Shown here one piece after another: positions 53,369 to 61,949 of a stretch of DNA of 64,000 nt. Within the stretch, counting starts at the first letter, position 1; every line of letters starts with the position of its first letter. The position numbers and the translations under genes are program-made. This DNA is from Mayfieldus sp963772265 (GTDB lineage Bacteria; Actinomycetota; Thermoleophilia; Solirubrobacterales; 70-9): assembly GCA_963772265.1 (NCBI GenBank), contig CAVYWS010000002.1:558001-622000 (forward strand), given 5' to 3'. The notes below the pieces were generated by a model. It did not search any database. It worked only from the letters and a program-made list of their open reading frames with translations, and was not told the DNA's origin.

Positions 53369-54243
53369 CAGCGGTCACCGCCGGCCGCGATCGCGCCCGC
53401 GACCCGCACCGCCTGCAGGGCGCTGGCGTCGTGCAGGCGCAGGATCTCGGCTCCGCCCGCGACGGCGAGCGCCGCCGCCGCGGCGGTCGCCCACTCGCGC
53501 TCGGATGCCGGCGCCCGCCCTTCCCATGAGCCGGCCAGCACCGCGCCGAGGAAGTCCTTGCGCGACAGCGACACGTACAGCGGGCGCCCGGTCCCCCGCA
53601 GCTCCTCGAGCCGCGCGAGGACACGGAGATCGTCCTCGACGCCGAGGTCGAAGTCGAGCCCGGGATCGAGGGCGATCTGCGCCGCCGCCACCCCGTGGTC
53701 CATCGCCGCCTCGATGCGCTTCGCGAACCATCCCTTCAGGTATGCGACCGGGTCGTCGTATCGGGGCTTCGGGCGGTCCTCGCGGGGTGGCCCCTCGATC
53801 TGCATCAGGACCAGGCCGCAGCCGCTCTCGGCGGCGAGCTCGAACATCTCCTCCGAGCCGCCGCCGATGTCGTTGATCGCCACCGCCCCCGCCTCCAGCG
53901 CCCGCCGCGCCACCTCGGGGGCGAAGGTGTCGGCCGAAACCGGCACCCCGAGCTCCGCCAGGCCCTCGATCGCCGGGATCAGGGCCGCGGCCTCGTCCTC
54001 CGGCGGCACCGGCGGCCCGCTGCGCGCGGCCACGGCGCCGACGTCGAGCATCTCGAAGCCTGCGGCGACCAGCCGCCGCCCGTCTTCGATCGCGCCCTCG
54101 GGGGTGCCGCTGCGCGCCCCCTCGTACATCGAGTCGCTGGTCACGTTGACGATCCCGACCGCCAGCGGCCCGCCCCGCTCGATGGTCCGGTCGGCGAGCT
54201 GCCAGCTCCAGGTCAGGCGGCCGGTGACGTTCGAAGGCACCAC
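53368..54243 (-). CDS. folP: Dihydropteroate-synthase-like protein
   Basis: 291 residues from GTG at 54243. The TIM-barrel order of DHPS is kept: PLAVGIVNVTSDSMYEGARS, then FEMLDVGAVAARSGPPVPPE, AVAINDIGGGSEEMFELAAE, QIALDPGLDFDLGVEDDLRV, YVSLSRKDFLGAVLAGSW and ILRLHDASALQAVRVAGAI. Two key loops deviate: NVTPDSF is NVTSDSM, and the STRPG loop reads AARSG, keeping Arg but not Thr. It may be a true DHPS of a divergent clade or a paralogue with another role. No other folate gene is near. Confidence 0.75.
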   Translation of the reverse strand: MVPSNVTGRLTWSWQLADRTIERGGPLAVGIVNVTSDSMYEGARSGTPEGAIEDGRRLVAAGFEMLDVGAVAARSGPPVPPEDEAAALIPAIEGLAELGVPVSADTFAPEVARRALEAGAVAINDIGGGSEEMFELAAESGCGLVLMQIEGPPREDRPKPRYDDPVAYLKGWFAKRIEAAMDHGVAAAQIALDPGLDFDLGVEDDLRVLARLEELRGTGRPLYVSLSRKDFLGAVLAGSWEGRAPASEREWATAAAAALAVAGGAEILRLHDASALQAVRVAGAIAAGGDR

Positions 54244-54265
54244 CCGGCTACCGTAGCGGGCGCCA

Positions 54266-55075
54266 ATGGCGCTCCGATGTGCCTACACCGATCTCGACGG
54301 CACCCTGCTGGGCCCGCGCGGGGTCCTTTTCCGGGGCCCCGAGGGGGAGTTCTCGATGATGCAGGCGCGGGGGCTGGAGGCCTGCCATCGAGCCGGGGTC
54401 GAGGTGGTGATCATGTCGGGGCGGCGCGAGGCGCAGGTGATGGAGGACGCACGGCTGATCGGCCAGAGCTCCTACATCTACGAAGCGGGGTGCGCGTTTG
54501 TGATCGACGGCGAGACGACGCTGCTGACCGGCGCCGAGGCCGGCCAGGACACCACCCTCTACGAGCAGATCGAGGCGAGCGGCATCCCGCAGCTGCTGTT
54601 CGACCACTTCGACGGCCGGCTCGAATACCACGCCCCCTGGCACACCGGCCGCGTGCACTCCCACCTGTTCCGGGGCGAGGCCGACGTCGATGAGGCCAAC
54701 CGCCTGCTCGCGGAGAAGGGGCACGGCGAGCTGCGCCTGCTCGACAACGGGAAGATCAGCACCGAGGTGCCCGGGCTGGAGGTCGCCCACGCCTATCACC
54801 TGGTGCCGAGGCTGGTCAGCAAGGGCAACGCCGTCGCCGCCCACATGCGGGCGCGGGGCTACGAGCCGGGGGATTGCATCGGCATCGGCGACTCGATCGA
54901 GGATCTCGAGGTCGCGAACACCGTCGGCCGCTTCTTCGTCGTCGCCAACGCGCCGCGCTACGACCCGGCTCTTCGCGAGGCACTGCCCGGCTACGAGAAC
55001 GTCACCGTCACCGAGGGCGCGATGGGCGACGGGTTCTACGAGGCGGTCGTCTCGACCCTGGCGCTGCGCGAGTAA
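54266..55075 (+). CDS. HAD-superfamily phosphatase (Cof/sugar-phosphatase-like)
   Basis: 269 residues from ATG at 54266. CAYTDLDGTLLGPRG is motif I with the nucleophile Asp, VEVVIMSGRREAQVMEDARL motif II, and KGNAVAAHMRARGYEPGDCI then GIGDSIEDLEVANTVGRFFV motifs III/IV. The inserted cap is of the C2 type. It should dephosphorylate a small phosphate ester. Divergent from the folP-like gene. Confidence 0.88.
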   Translation: MALRCAYTDLDGTLLGPRGVLFRGPEGEFSMMQARGLEACHRAGVEVVIMSGRREAQVMEDARLIGQSSYIYEAGCAFVIDGETTLLTGAEAGQDTTLYEQIEASGIPQLLFDHFDGRLEYHAPWHTGRVHSHLFRGEADVDEANRLLAEKGHGELRLLDNGKISTEVPGLEVAHAYHLVPRLVSKGNAVAAHMRARGYEPGDCIGIGDSIEDLEVANTVGRFFVVANAPRYDPALREALPGYENVTVTEGAMGDGFYEAVVSTLALRE

Positions 55076-55104
55076 GGGCGCGGGAGACGAGCCCGCCGCG
55101 CGGG

Positions 55105-56595
55105 CTAGCCCTGCCCGTTTCCGTTGCTGCCCGAGCCGGCGGCGGCACCCGGGCTCGGGGTGCCCGACCCCGAGGCGGAGGAATCGCCGGTCTCCGCCGG
55201 GGGCGCAGGCGGAGTCTCTGTCGTGGGAGCCGGCTTTGATGGCTTGGCAGGCTTCGGCGCCGTCGGCGTGACGTTCTGCTGCGGGCTGGCGGGCTTGGCC
55301 GGTTTCGTGCTCGCGGCGCTGCCGCCGCCAGTGTTCTTCGGCTTCGGTATGGCGGCGTTGCCGGTCGCGGCGCGGTGGCCTTTGGCCTTTGAAGCTGTTG
55401 CCGTTCCCCTGCGGGAGTTGGTCCGGCCGGAACCGTGCACCTTTGACTTCTTGGTCTTCTGGTGCCCGCGGCCCATCTCTGCGCCGCGGCCCTTGCCCTG
55501 TCCCTTGCCGCGGCCGATGCCGCGCCCGTGGTCGCGAACGCCTGGTGCAGCCGAGCCATCGGCCGGTCCCTGCTCGCCGGGTGTCGCCGGTACGCCGAGA
55601 CCGGGGACGCCGCTGAGCAAGCCGGGGGGAATCATGAGCTTTGTCGGCGGCGAAGCGAAGAGACTGAGGGTGCCCGACGCGGCGCCCTCGCCGGCATTCG
55701 CCGAATCGTTTCCGAACGCGCCGGCGGCGACGTTTGCCCCAACCGCTGTGCTCGTCGCACCCGGAGGGGAGAGCGCGGCGGCGCTCGCCGGACCGGAGTC
55801 CGGCGTCTTCGCCTCGATCAGACCGCTGCGGGCCAGGGCCGAGCTGCAGGCGCCGATGCTGACGATCAGCATCAGGGCCGTCAGGCGCCGGTAACGAATC
55901 GGTCGCTGCCGGTTGCCGTTCCGCTCCTTGCGCAGGTCCCCTGCCAGAGCCTCCAGCGCCTCGACGACCTTGGGGTCGAACTGGGTGCCGGCGCAGGAGC
56001 GGATCTCCGCAAGTGCTTCGGCTGCCGAGCGCCCCTGCCTGTATGGGCGGTCGGAGCGGATCGCGTGGTAAGCGTCGGCGCAGAAGACGATCCGGCTGCC
56101 GAGCGGGATCTCCTCCCCGGCCAGTCCGTCGGGGTACCCGGCTCCGTCCCAGCGCTCATGCGAATGGCGGACCAGATGCGCGGCTCCGCGCAACTCCGGC
56201 ACCGCCACCAGGATCTGCTCGCCGATGATCGTGTGGCGACGGATGACCGCCCATTCGTCGTGATCGAGGGCGGCCGGCTTCTCGATGATCCGCTGCGGGA
56301 CACCGAGCTTGCCGATGTCGTGCAGGCGCGCGGCGACGATCATGTCGTCCACCGCCTGTTCGGAGAGCCCGAGCCGGCGGCCGATCGCCTCCGAGATCAC
56401 GTCGACGTCGTCGGAGTGCGCCGCCGTCGCGGCGTTGTTGGCGCTCAGCACGGCGCTGGCGATCTCGACCGCGGCGCGGCGGGCGGCGCGACGGGCATCC
56501 TCGGCGAGAAGAGCGCGGCGTTCCGCAGCTGCGGCTTCGGCGATCGCGTCGCCAACGCGGTCGATTACGACCTGTTCCTCGAGCTCTCCGGACAT
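55105..56595 (-). CDS. HD-GYP-like protein with a transmembrane helix and long Pro/Ala/Lys-rich outer tail
   Basis: About 496 residues from ATG at 56595. The cytoplasmic half has the HD-GYP order: AATAAHSDDVDVISEAIGRR, MIVAARLHDIGKLGVPQRII, WAVIRRHTIIGEQILVAVPE, HLVRHSHERWDGAGYPDGLA and CADAYHAIRSDRPYRQGRSA. Metal ligands HDIGK and HSHERWDGAGYP are kept. At about 233-250 a single hydrophobic helix (LTALMLIVSIGACSSALA) is followed by about 240 residues of low complexity: Ser/Ala/Gly, then GRGIGRGKGQGKGRG, then repeated PAKP units. HD-GYP enzymes degrade cyclic di-GMP. The outer tail could bind wall polymers, but that is inference. Confidence 0.78.
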   Translation of the reverse strand: MSGELEEQVVIDRVGDAIAEAAAAERRALLAEDARRAARRAAVEIASAVLSANNAATAAHSDDVDVISEAIGRRLGLSEQAVDDMIVAARLHDIGKLGVPQRIIEKPAALDHDEWAVIRRHTIIGEQILVAVPELRGAAHLVRHSHERWDGAGYPDGLAGEEIPLGSRIVFCADAYHAIRSDRPYRQGRSAAEALAEIRSCAGTQFDPKVVEALEALAGDLRKERNGNRQRPIRYRRLTALMLIVSIGACSSALARSGLIEAKTPDSGPASAAALSPPGATSTAVGANVAAGAFGNDSANAGEGAASGTLSLFASPPTKLMIPPGLLSGVPGLGVPATPGEQGPADGSAAPGVRDHGRGIGRGKGQGKGRGAEMGRGHQKTKKSKVHGSGRTNSRRGTATASKAKGHRAATGNAAIPKPKNTGGGSAASTKPAKPASPQQNVTPTAPKPAKPSKPAPTTETPPAPPAETGDSSASGSGTPSPGAAAGSGSNGNGQG

Positions 56596-56751
56596 GGGCA
56601 CCGGGCTCAGAGGCTGAAGCTGGGTCTTCGTGGGTGCCACGGAGGTTGCGTCGGCAACCCACGTCCCAACCCAATACCCGGAATTGGGGAACTGTCCAGC
56701 CTCAGGCAGGGCAGCGTCCAGGACGTGGACGCAAGTCCGGCGATTCGATCC

Positions 56752-58215
56752 TTAGGATTCGGCCATCTTCGCCGATCCCACCGGCGCCTCGGCGGGCTGC
56801 GGCTGGCGGATCAGCGTCGCGGCCAGAATCGCTCCGAACAGGCAGACCGCCGCTCCCACCGCGAAGGCGAGCTGGTAGCCGTCGGTCAGGGCCGGGAGGT
56901 GCGCGGTACCCGAGGCGATCTCGGAGTTCTGCCGCGAGGTGGCGAGGGTGGTCAGGGCGGCCAATCCCAGCGCCCCCCCGGTCAGCCGGGAGGTGTTGAT
57001 CAGGCCGGACGCCAGTCCGCTCTGCGCCGGAGGCACTCCCTGGACGGCGACGATCGTTCCCGGGACCAGTGCCATCCCCATCCCGATCGCCGACAGCATC
57101 CCCCCGGGAAGCACCTGCCCCAGGTAGGTGCCGCCCGGGCGGACGCCGGTGAGCAGCGCCAGCCCGGCTGCGGCGAGCAGCATTCCGGTCGTCAGCACCG
57201 CCCGTGGCCCGAAGCGGGCCACCAGGCGCGGCGCGAACGAGGCGGTGACCGCAACCCCGAGGGTCATCGGCAGGAAGGCGACTCCGGTCTCAAGCGCGTC
57301 GTGGTGGAGCGCTTCGTGCAGGTAGAGGGCGAGGAAGAACCACATCGCGAACACGGCGCCGTAGAGCAGCAGGACGATCAGGTTTGCGTAGCGCAGCAGC
57401 GGCAGGCGGAAGATCCTCAACGGCATCAGCGGCGCCGCGGCGAGCTTGCCCTCGACCAGCGCGAACATCCCCAGCAGGGCGACCCCGCCGATCAGTGGAG
57501 CGAGGACGCCGGGCGAGCCCCAGCCGAGCACGTCGGAGCGAACGATCCCGAAGGTCAGGGCGACCATGCCGCCGGTCACCAGCAGCGCCCCGGCGAGGTC
57601 GAAATGGCGCACCTCCGAGGAGGGTGCACCGGCCGGGATCAGGCCTCGCCCGAGTACGATCACGGCGATTCCGATCGGCAGGTTGACGAGGAAGATCGCC
57701 GGCCAGCCGAGGCTCTGGGTCAGCAGGCCTCCCATCAGCACGCCGGAGGTCCCGCCCAGCCCGGCCATCGCGCCCCAGACGCCGAGCGCCCGGTTTCGTG
57801 TCCGGCCCTCGGTGAACGAGGTGGTCAGGATCGCCAGGCCGGCGGCCGATATCACTGCGCCGCCGATGCCCTGGATCGCCCGGGCGGCGATCAGCGGCGC
57901 TGGTGCTTCGGCCAGGGCGCAGGCGAGCGAGGCGAGCGCGAACAGGGCGGTGCCGGCGAGAAAGACGCGGCGGCGGCCGAGCAGGTCGGACGCCCGGCCG
58001 CCGAGCAGCAGAAAGCCCGCGAAGGTCAGGGTGTAGGCGTTGACCACCCACTGAAGGCCGTCGGTGGAGAAGCCGAGGCCGTCACGGATCGAAGGCAGGG
58101 CCACGTTGACGATCGAGACGTCGAGGATGACCATGAACTGCGCCAGGCAGATCATGATCAGCAGGGCGTTCGAGTCCCTGGCCAGCAGGTTGCGCGATCC
58201 GCGGGCCGGGTTCAC
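56752..58215 (-). CDS. MFS drug exporter, EmrB/QacA (DHA2) type
   Basis: 487 residues from GTG at 58215, which overlaps the stop of a small ORF (GTGA). ALLIMICLAQFMVILDVSIV then NVALPSIRDGLGFSTDGLQW (motif of DHA2), WVVNAYTLTFAGFLLLGGRA, SDLLGRRRVFLAGTALFALA (motif A) and about 14 hydrophobic helices. A proton-driven exporter of lipophilic compounds in the cytoplasmic membrane. Divergently placed ArsR-family gene and a palindromic operator upstream suggest ligand-controlled expression. Confidence 0.92.
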   Translation of the reverse strand: MNPARGSRNLLARDSNALLIMICLAQFMVILDVSIVNVALPSIRDGLGFSTDGLQWVVNAYTLTFAGFLLLGGRASDLLGRRRVFLAGTALFALASLACALAEAPAPLIAARAIQGIGGAVISAAGLAILTTSFTEGRTRNRALGVWGAMAGLGGTSGVLMGGLLTQSLGWPAIFLVNLPIGIAVIVLGRGLIPAGAPSSEVRHFDLAGALLVTGGMVALTFGIVRSDVLGWGSPGVLAPLIGGVALLGMFALVEGKLAAAPLMPLRIFRLPLLRYANLIVLLLYGAVFAMWFFLALYLHEALHHDALETGVAFLPMTLGVAVTASFAPRLVARFGPRAVLTTGMLLAAAGLALLTGVRPGGTYLGQVLPGGMLSAIGMGMALVPGTIVAVQGVPPAQSGLASGLINTSRLTGGALGLAALTTLATSRQNSEIASGTAHLPALTDGYQLAFAVGAAVCLFGAILAATLIRQPQPAEAPVGSAKMAES

Positions 58216-58337
58216 CGGCGGGTCAGCTCGAGCAGGTACGCGGCCTTGACGATCTCGGCCAGGCGGCTGTCGCTGACCCGGGCCGGGCGATCGCCGTTTG
58301 ACTCGGCGCTGCGGGGCTGGGGAGTCGTGGGGGTCAT
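58212..58337 (-). CDS. 41-codon ORF translationally coupled to the MFS exporter
   Basis: ATG at 58337 has AAGGA 7-9 nt upstream. The product begins MTPTTPQPRSAESNGDRPAR and ends VKAAYLLELTRR; the second half (DSRLAEIVKAAYLLELTR) could form an amphipathic helix. Its TGA (58212-58214) overlaps the exporter GTG by GTGA, so ribosomes ending here would start the exporter. It lies directly after the operator. It may be a leader peptide that sets exporter translation or a small partner protein. No known family. Confidence 0.6.
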   Translation of the reverse strand: MTPTTPQPRSAESNGDRPARVSDSRLAEIVKAAYLLELTRR

Positions 58338-58398
58338 CAAGAGGTCCTTCGGTAAAACGATCGAGAGAGGAGGTCTGTGAGACTCGTTAGTTTGCTGC

Positions 58399-58414
58399 TA
58401 CGATGATCATCGTA
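58399..58414. promoter_or_regulatory. Perfect 16-bp palindromic operator between MFS and ArsR genes
   Basis: TACGATGATCATCGTA is its own reverse complement. It lies in the 118-bp gap between the divergent genes, in an unusually AT-rich patch. A related half-site pair TCGTA follows at 58432-58445. The likely ligand is the ArsR-family protein encoded at 58456, which would control both directions. Binding is inferred. Confidence 0.75.
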
Positions 58415-58420
58415 CCAAAG

Positions 58421-58448
58421 TTTGATATTCGTCGTACAGTCGTATAAT
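58421..58448 (+). promoter_or_regulatory. Promoter of the ArsR-family gene, apparently leaderless
   Basis: A consensus TATAAT at 58443-58448 with a TTTGAT box at 58421-58426 (16-bp spacer). The ATG is at 58456, 7 nt after TATAAT, so transcription would start at or next to the start codon and no Shine-Dalgarno is present. Leaderless messages are common in actinobacteria. Confidence 0.7.
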
Positions 58449-58455
58449 CGAAGCG

Positions 58456-58764
58456 ATGACTCTCCACCACCCGGCAAGCGAGGATCTCGAGATCGCAGCG
58501 GTTCTGCACGCCCTCAGCGACCCCCATCGACTGCAGATCGTTCGTGTCCTTGCCGAGGGCTATCCAGAGCCCCACGCCTGCGGGACGTTCGAGCTCGGGA
58601 TCACCAAGTCGACCCTGACCCACCACTTCCGGGTCCTGCGCGAGGCCGGGGTGATCGAGCAGCGCGCCGAGGGCACGACGAAGCTCAACTCGCTGCGCCG
58701 CGACGACCTCGACCGGCGTTTCCCCGGCCTGCTCGACGCGGTGCTCGAGTCGGTCCCGGCTTAG
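58456..58764 (+). CDS. ArsR-family winged-helix repressor
   Basis: 102 residues from ATG at 58456. EIAAVLHALSDPHRLQIVRV then LAEG, GITKSTLTHHFRVLREAGVI (recognition helix) and AEGTTKLNSLRRDDLDRRFP match the ArsR fold. No ELCVCD-type metal site is present; only one Cys (HACGTF) occurs, so a non-metal or thiol signal is more likely. It presumably binds the palindrome upstream to control itself and the MFS exporter. Confidence 0.88.
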   Translation: MTLHHPASEDLEIAAVLHALSDPHRLQIVRVLAEGYPEPHACGTFELGITKSTLTHHFRVLREAGVIEQRAEGTTKLNSLRRDDLDRRFPGLLDAVLESVPA

Positions 58765-58807
58765 GCGACCCCTCTACTATCGGGATACCTCAACCGGGAG
58801 GATCGAA

Positions 58808-59521
58808 TTGGCGAACGAACACGCCACCGTCGCCCAAGAGGAGTACCTGGAGATCATGTACTGGCTGATGGAGGCCGGGCTGCCGATCACCGGCGCCAAC
58901 ATCGCCCGGGCGATGCAGCTCTCCGCCCCCACCGTCCACGAGATGCTCGGCCGGCTCGAGAAGGACGGCTACGTCACCCGTGGAGACGACCGCTCGGTCG
59001 ACTTCACCGACCAGGGCCGGCGCGAGGCCGAGGCGATGGTGCGGCGCCACCGGATGATCGAGCGCTTCCTCACCGACATTCTCGGCGTCCCCTGGGATGA
59101 GGTCCACGAGGAGGCGGAGCGGCTCGAGCACGCGATGTCCCCGGTCCTCGAGGAGCGGATGATGGCCGCGATCGGGGACGCCAAGACCTGCCCCCACGGG
59201 CATCCGATCGTCGAGGGCGCGCGCGAGCAGGGAGCGCTGCTCGCCGACGTCGAGGAGGGCGCCGCGGTGCACGTCCTTCGCTTCGAGAACGAGGCCGAGG
59301 AGCTTCTGCACTACCTAAAGGACGCCGGCCTGCATCCCGGACTCGACGGCACCGTCGAGAGCTCCGGCGGCAGCTCGGTGGTGGTCGTCTCGGACGACGG
59401 CCGGCACGAGGTCTCGCGCAGCGTCGCCGAGACCGTCTCAGTGCGCGCTGATCCGGCCCCGCCTCCGCGGGCGCCGCTGCCCGAGCAGCTCGAGCTGTCG
59501 AGCGATCGCTACGGGCGCTAG
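58808..59521 (+). CDS. DtxR/MntR-family metal-dependent repressor
   Basis: 237 residues from TTG at 58808, with GGGAGG at -12 deciding the start. VAQEEYLEIMYWLMEAGLPI then TGANIARAMQLSAPTVHEML is the winged HTH; RRHRMIERFLTDILGVPWDE and AKTCPHGHPI hold the metal-site residues (Glu, His, Cys). The C-terminal part (EGAAVHVLRFENEAEELLHY) is the SH3-like FeoA domain, with a Pro-rich end. It should sense iron or manganese. It follows the ArsR-family gene by 43 bp. Confidence 0.9.
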   Translation: MANEHATVAQEEYLEIMYWLMEAGLPITGANIARAMQLSAPTVHEMLGRLEKDGYVTRGDDRSVDFTDQGRREAEAMVRRHRMIERFLTDILGVPWDEVHEEAERLEHAMSPVLEERMMAAIGDAKTCPHGHPIVEGAREQGALLADVEEGAAVHVLRFENEAEELLHYLKDAGLHPGLDGTVESSGGSSVVVVSDDGRHEVSRSVAETVSVRADPAPPPRAPLPEQLELSSDRYGR

Positions 59522-59529
59522 CGCGCGGG

Positions 59530-59730
59530 CTAGTCGCCGCAGATCTGACGCAGACGGCGGTACAGGTGATCGTCCGGCGGGCGCACGGCGACGGGGCGGG
59601 CCCTGAGGGCCTGCTCGTGTTCGCGAATCGCTGCGGCCAGCTCGATCAAGCGGCGCCTTGCGACGTCGCGCTCCTGCGTCAACCGCGTCTCCGGTCGATC
59701 TCTTCCGTCGACAAGTGTCATTGGGGTCAT
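59530..59730 (-). CDS. Small helical protein of unknown function
   Basis: 66 residues from ATG at 59730 with a GAGG-containing site upstream; a GTG at 59739 is possible. TQERDVARRRLIELAAAIRE forms one long charged helix, and the end DDHLYRRLRQICGD carries the only Cys. No family recognised. Convergent with the DtxR-family gene, 8 bp apart. Confidence 0.5.
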   Translation of the reverse strand: MTPMTLVDGRDRPETRLTQERDVARRRLIELAAAIREHEQALRARPVAVRPPDDHLYRRLRQICGD

Positions 59731-59907
59731 TCTCTCCACCTCGTTGCGCGGGTCCGCGTGCTTCCATTCCCGGCCCGCATTGGGGTGCTCCGACCGTTCG
59801 CAAACTCGATGCTAGGCCCCGCCACTGAAAGGACGGTAAACAATCGGTAATGATTTTCCGGCAAACTCGGCAATTGTTCGACCCCGGAAAATCGGCCTTC
59901 GATCGCA

Positions 59908-61038
59908 TCAAACGTGACGCGGGCTTATCGCCGAAGGGGTCAGGCCGGGCTTGCGGCGCGCAGCCGCTCGCAGGGCCCGGGCCAGCCGCTCGACCCCGTC
60001 GCCGATTCGCTCGGCCGGAACCGGAGCGAACGAGAGCCGCAGGCTGTTGCGGCCGCCGTCGAGCATGAAGTCGGGGCCGGCGATGAACGCGACCTCCTCC
60101 TCCTGGGCGGCAGCGAGCAGATCGACGCTGTCGACATCCTCGCTCAGCGAAAGCCAGAGGAAGTAGCCGCCGCCGGGCACGACGTACTCGGCCTCGGGGA
60201 GCATCTCGCCCAGGGCCTCGACCAGCGCGTCGCGGCGCTCCTGCAGCGCGCCGCGGACGAATTCGATGTTTCGGTCCAGCGCCCCGGAGCGGCAGATCTC
60301 CCAGACCACCGACTCGGCCAGCATGTTCGGGGAGATGTAGGTCTCGTTGGCGCGCTTGACCAGCTTTCTGATCTCGTCCTCGGGGCCGGCCAGGTAACCG
60401 ACCCGGACCCCCGGGCTGACCGTCTTCGAGAACGAGGAGGCGTGGATCACGCGGCCCGAGCCGCCGGACAGCATCGTCGGAGGCGGAGCCTCCTCGAAGG
60501 GCAGCTCGCGATAGGGGTCGTCCTCGAAGACCCAGAAGCCGTGCTCCTCGGCCAGCTCCAGAACCCGCTCGCGCTTCGGCGCCGAGAGCGTGCAGCCGGC
60601 GGGGTTGTGGAAGTTTGGGATCAGGTGGGCGAGCTTGACCGGGCCCTCGGCAAGCGCGGCCTCCAGCGCCTCGACGTCGAGGCCGTCGGCCTCCAGCGGC
60701 ACCGGGACCAGCTCGGCGCCGAGCTGCTGAAGCAGCAGCAGCGTGCGGTCGTAGGAGGGCTGCTCGACGATCACCCGGTCGCCGGGCTCGAGCAGGTGAG
60801 CGAACAGCATCGCGCCGGCCTCCAGCGAGCCGTTGGTGACCATCACCTGACCGGGCTCGATCGAGTGGCGCTCGGCGATCCACTCGGCGAGGCCGAGGTG
60901 CCCCTCGCCCTTGCCGTAGGAGAGCGCCCGCTCCCAGTCGTCGGCCAGCGCCTTGGTCGCGGCCTCGCGCACCGCCTCGACCGGCAGGATGTCGGTACTG
61001 GGGGCGCCGCGGGCGAAGCTGATCAGATCGGAGGCCAT
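59908..61038 (-). CDS. PLP-dependent aminotransferase, class I/II (2-aminoadipate aminotransferase-like)
   Basis: 376 residues. ISFARGAPSTDILPVEAVRE then ALSYGKGEGHLGLAEWIAER, VMVTNGSLEAGAMLFAHLLE, PNFHNPAGCTLSAPKRERVL, FEDDPYRELPFEE and the Schiff-base Lys in HASSFSKTVSPGVRVGYLAG are the fold type I set of the LysN/MocR-catalytic group. No N-terminal DNA-binding domain. It transfers amino groups between an amino acid and 2-oxoglutarate; substrate unknown. It follows sucD on the same strand by 34 bp. Confidence 0.88.
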   Translation of the reverse strand: MASDLISFARGAPSTDILPVEAVREAATKALADDWERALSYGKGEGHLGLAEWIAERHSIEPGQVMVTNGSLEAGAMLFAHLLEPGDRVIVEQPSYDRTLLLLQQLGAELVPVPLEADGLDVEALEAALAEGPVKLAHLIPNFHNPAGCTLSAPKRERVLELAEEHGFWVFEDDPYRELPFEEAPPPTMLSGGSGRVIHASSFSKTVSPGVRVGYLAGPEDEIRKLVKRANETYISPNMLAESVVWEICRSGALDRNIEFVRGALQERRDALVEALGEMLPEAEYVVPGGGYFLWLSLSEDVDSVDLLAAAQEEEVAFIAGPDFMLDGGRNSLRLSFAPVPAERIGDGVERLARALRAAARRKPGLTPSAISPRHV

Positions 61039-61072
61039 CCCGCCGAGTATTGCAAGCGGGCTGGCCCCTTCG

Positions 61073-61949
61073 TCAGGCGCGTGCGCCGAGCGTCTCGACC
61101 GCGAGCCTCGCGGTCTCGGTCGGACTGCGGCCGACCGCGACGCCCTTCGCCTCGAGCGCCTCCTTCTTCGCCTCGGCGGTGCCCGAGGAGCCGGAGATGA
61201 TCGCCCCGGCGTGGCCCATCTGCTTGCCCGGCGGAGCGGTGAAGCCGGCGATGTATGCGACCACCGGCTTGGACACGCTCTCGGCGATGTATTCGGCGGC
61301 GCGCTCCTCGGCGTCGCCGCCGATCTCGCCCACCATCACGATCAGCTCGGTCTCCTCGTCGGCCTCGAACAGCTCCAGCACGTCGATGAAGTCCGAGCCG
61401 ACGATCGGGTCGCCTCCGATGCCGACGATGCTCGAGTTGCCAAGCCCGGCCTGGGCCAGCTCGTTGCCGATCTGGTAGGTCAGCGTGCCCGATTTGGACA
61501 CCACTCCGATCGAGCCCTGCTCGAAGAAGTGCGCGGGGATGATCCCGACGTTCGCCTTGCCCGGCGAGAGCACGCCGGGGCAGTTGGGGCCGATCAGCCG
61601 CACCCCCGCTTCCTTCGCCTTCCAGTAGATCGCCAGCATGTCGAAGACCGGGAATTCCCTCGGTGATCGCGATCACCGTCTGCACCCCGGCCTCGATCGC
61701 CTCGTCGATCGCCGCGGCCGCGAAGCGCGCGGGAACGAAGATCATCGAGGTGTTGGCGCCCTGCTCGACGGCTTCGGCGATCGAGTCGAAGACCGGGACG
61801 CCGTCGACGTCCTGGCCTCCCTTGCCGGGGGTCACGCCGGCGACCAGCTCGGTGCCGTAGTCGCGGTTGCGCAGTCCGTGGAAGCTTCCCTCGCGCCCGG
61901 TCAGGCCCGAGACCACGAGCTTGGTGTCGCTGCCGACGATGATGCTCAT
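61073..61949 (-). CDS. sucD: Succinyl-CoA synthetase alpha subunit, one frame break
   Basis: From ATG at 61949: SIIVGSDTKLVVSGLTGREG, GVTPGKGGQDVDGVPVFDSI, then a break near 61655. One base later MLAIYWKAKEAGVRLIGPNC, PGVLSPGKANVGIIPAHFF, GVVSKSGTLTYQIGNELAQA and PPGKQMGHAGAIISGSSGTA, with the active-site His in GHAGAI. Removing one C in ATTCCCGGTC restores EGIPVFDMLAIYW. The rest is normal (about 292 residues). Loss of this TCA enzyme is unlikely, so I take the break as a sequence error. Start overlaps sucC by ATGA. Confidence 0.93.

Noticed and set aside
55462..58380. A 972-codon open frame on the plus strand
   Set aside because: It crosses the HD-GYP-like and MFS genes on the opposite strand; composition is that of a shadow frame without motifs.
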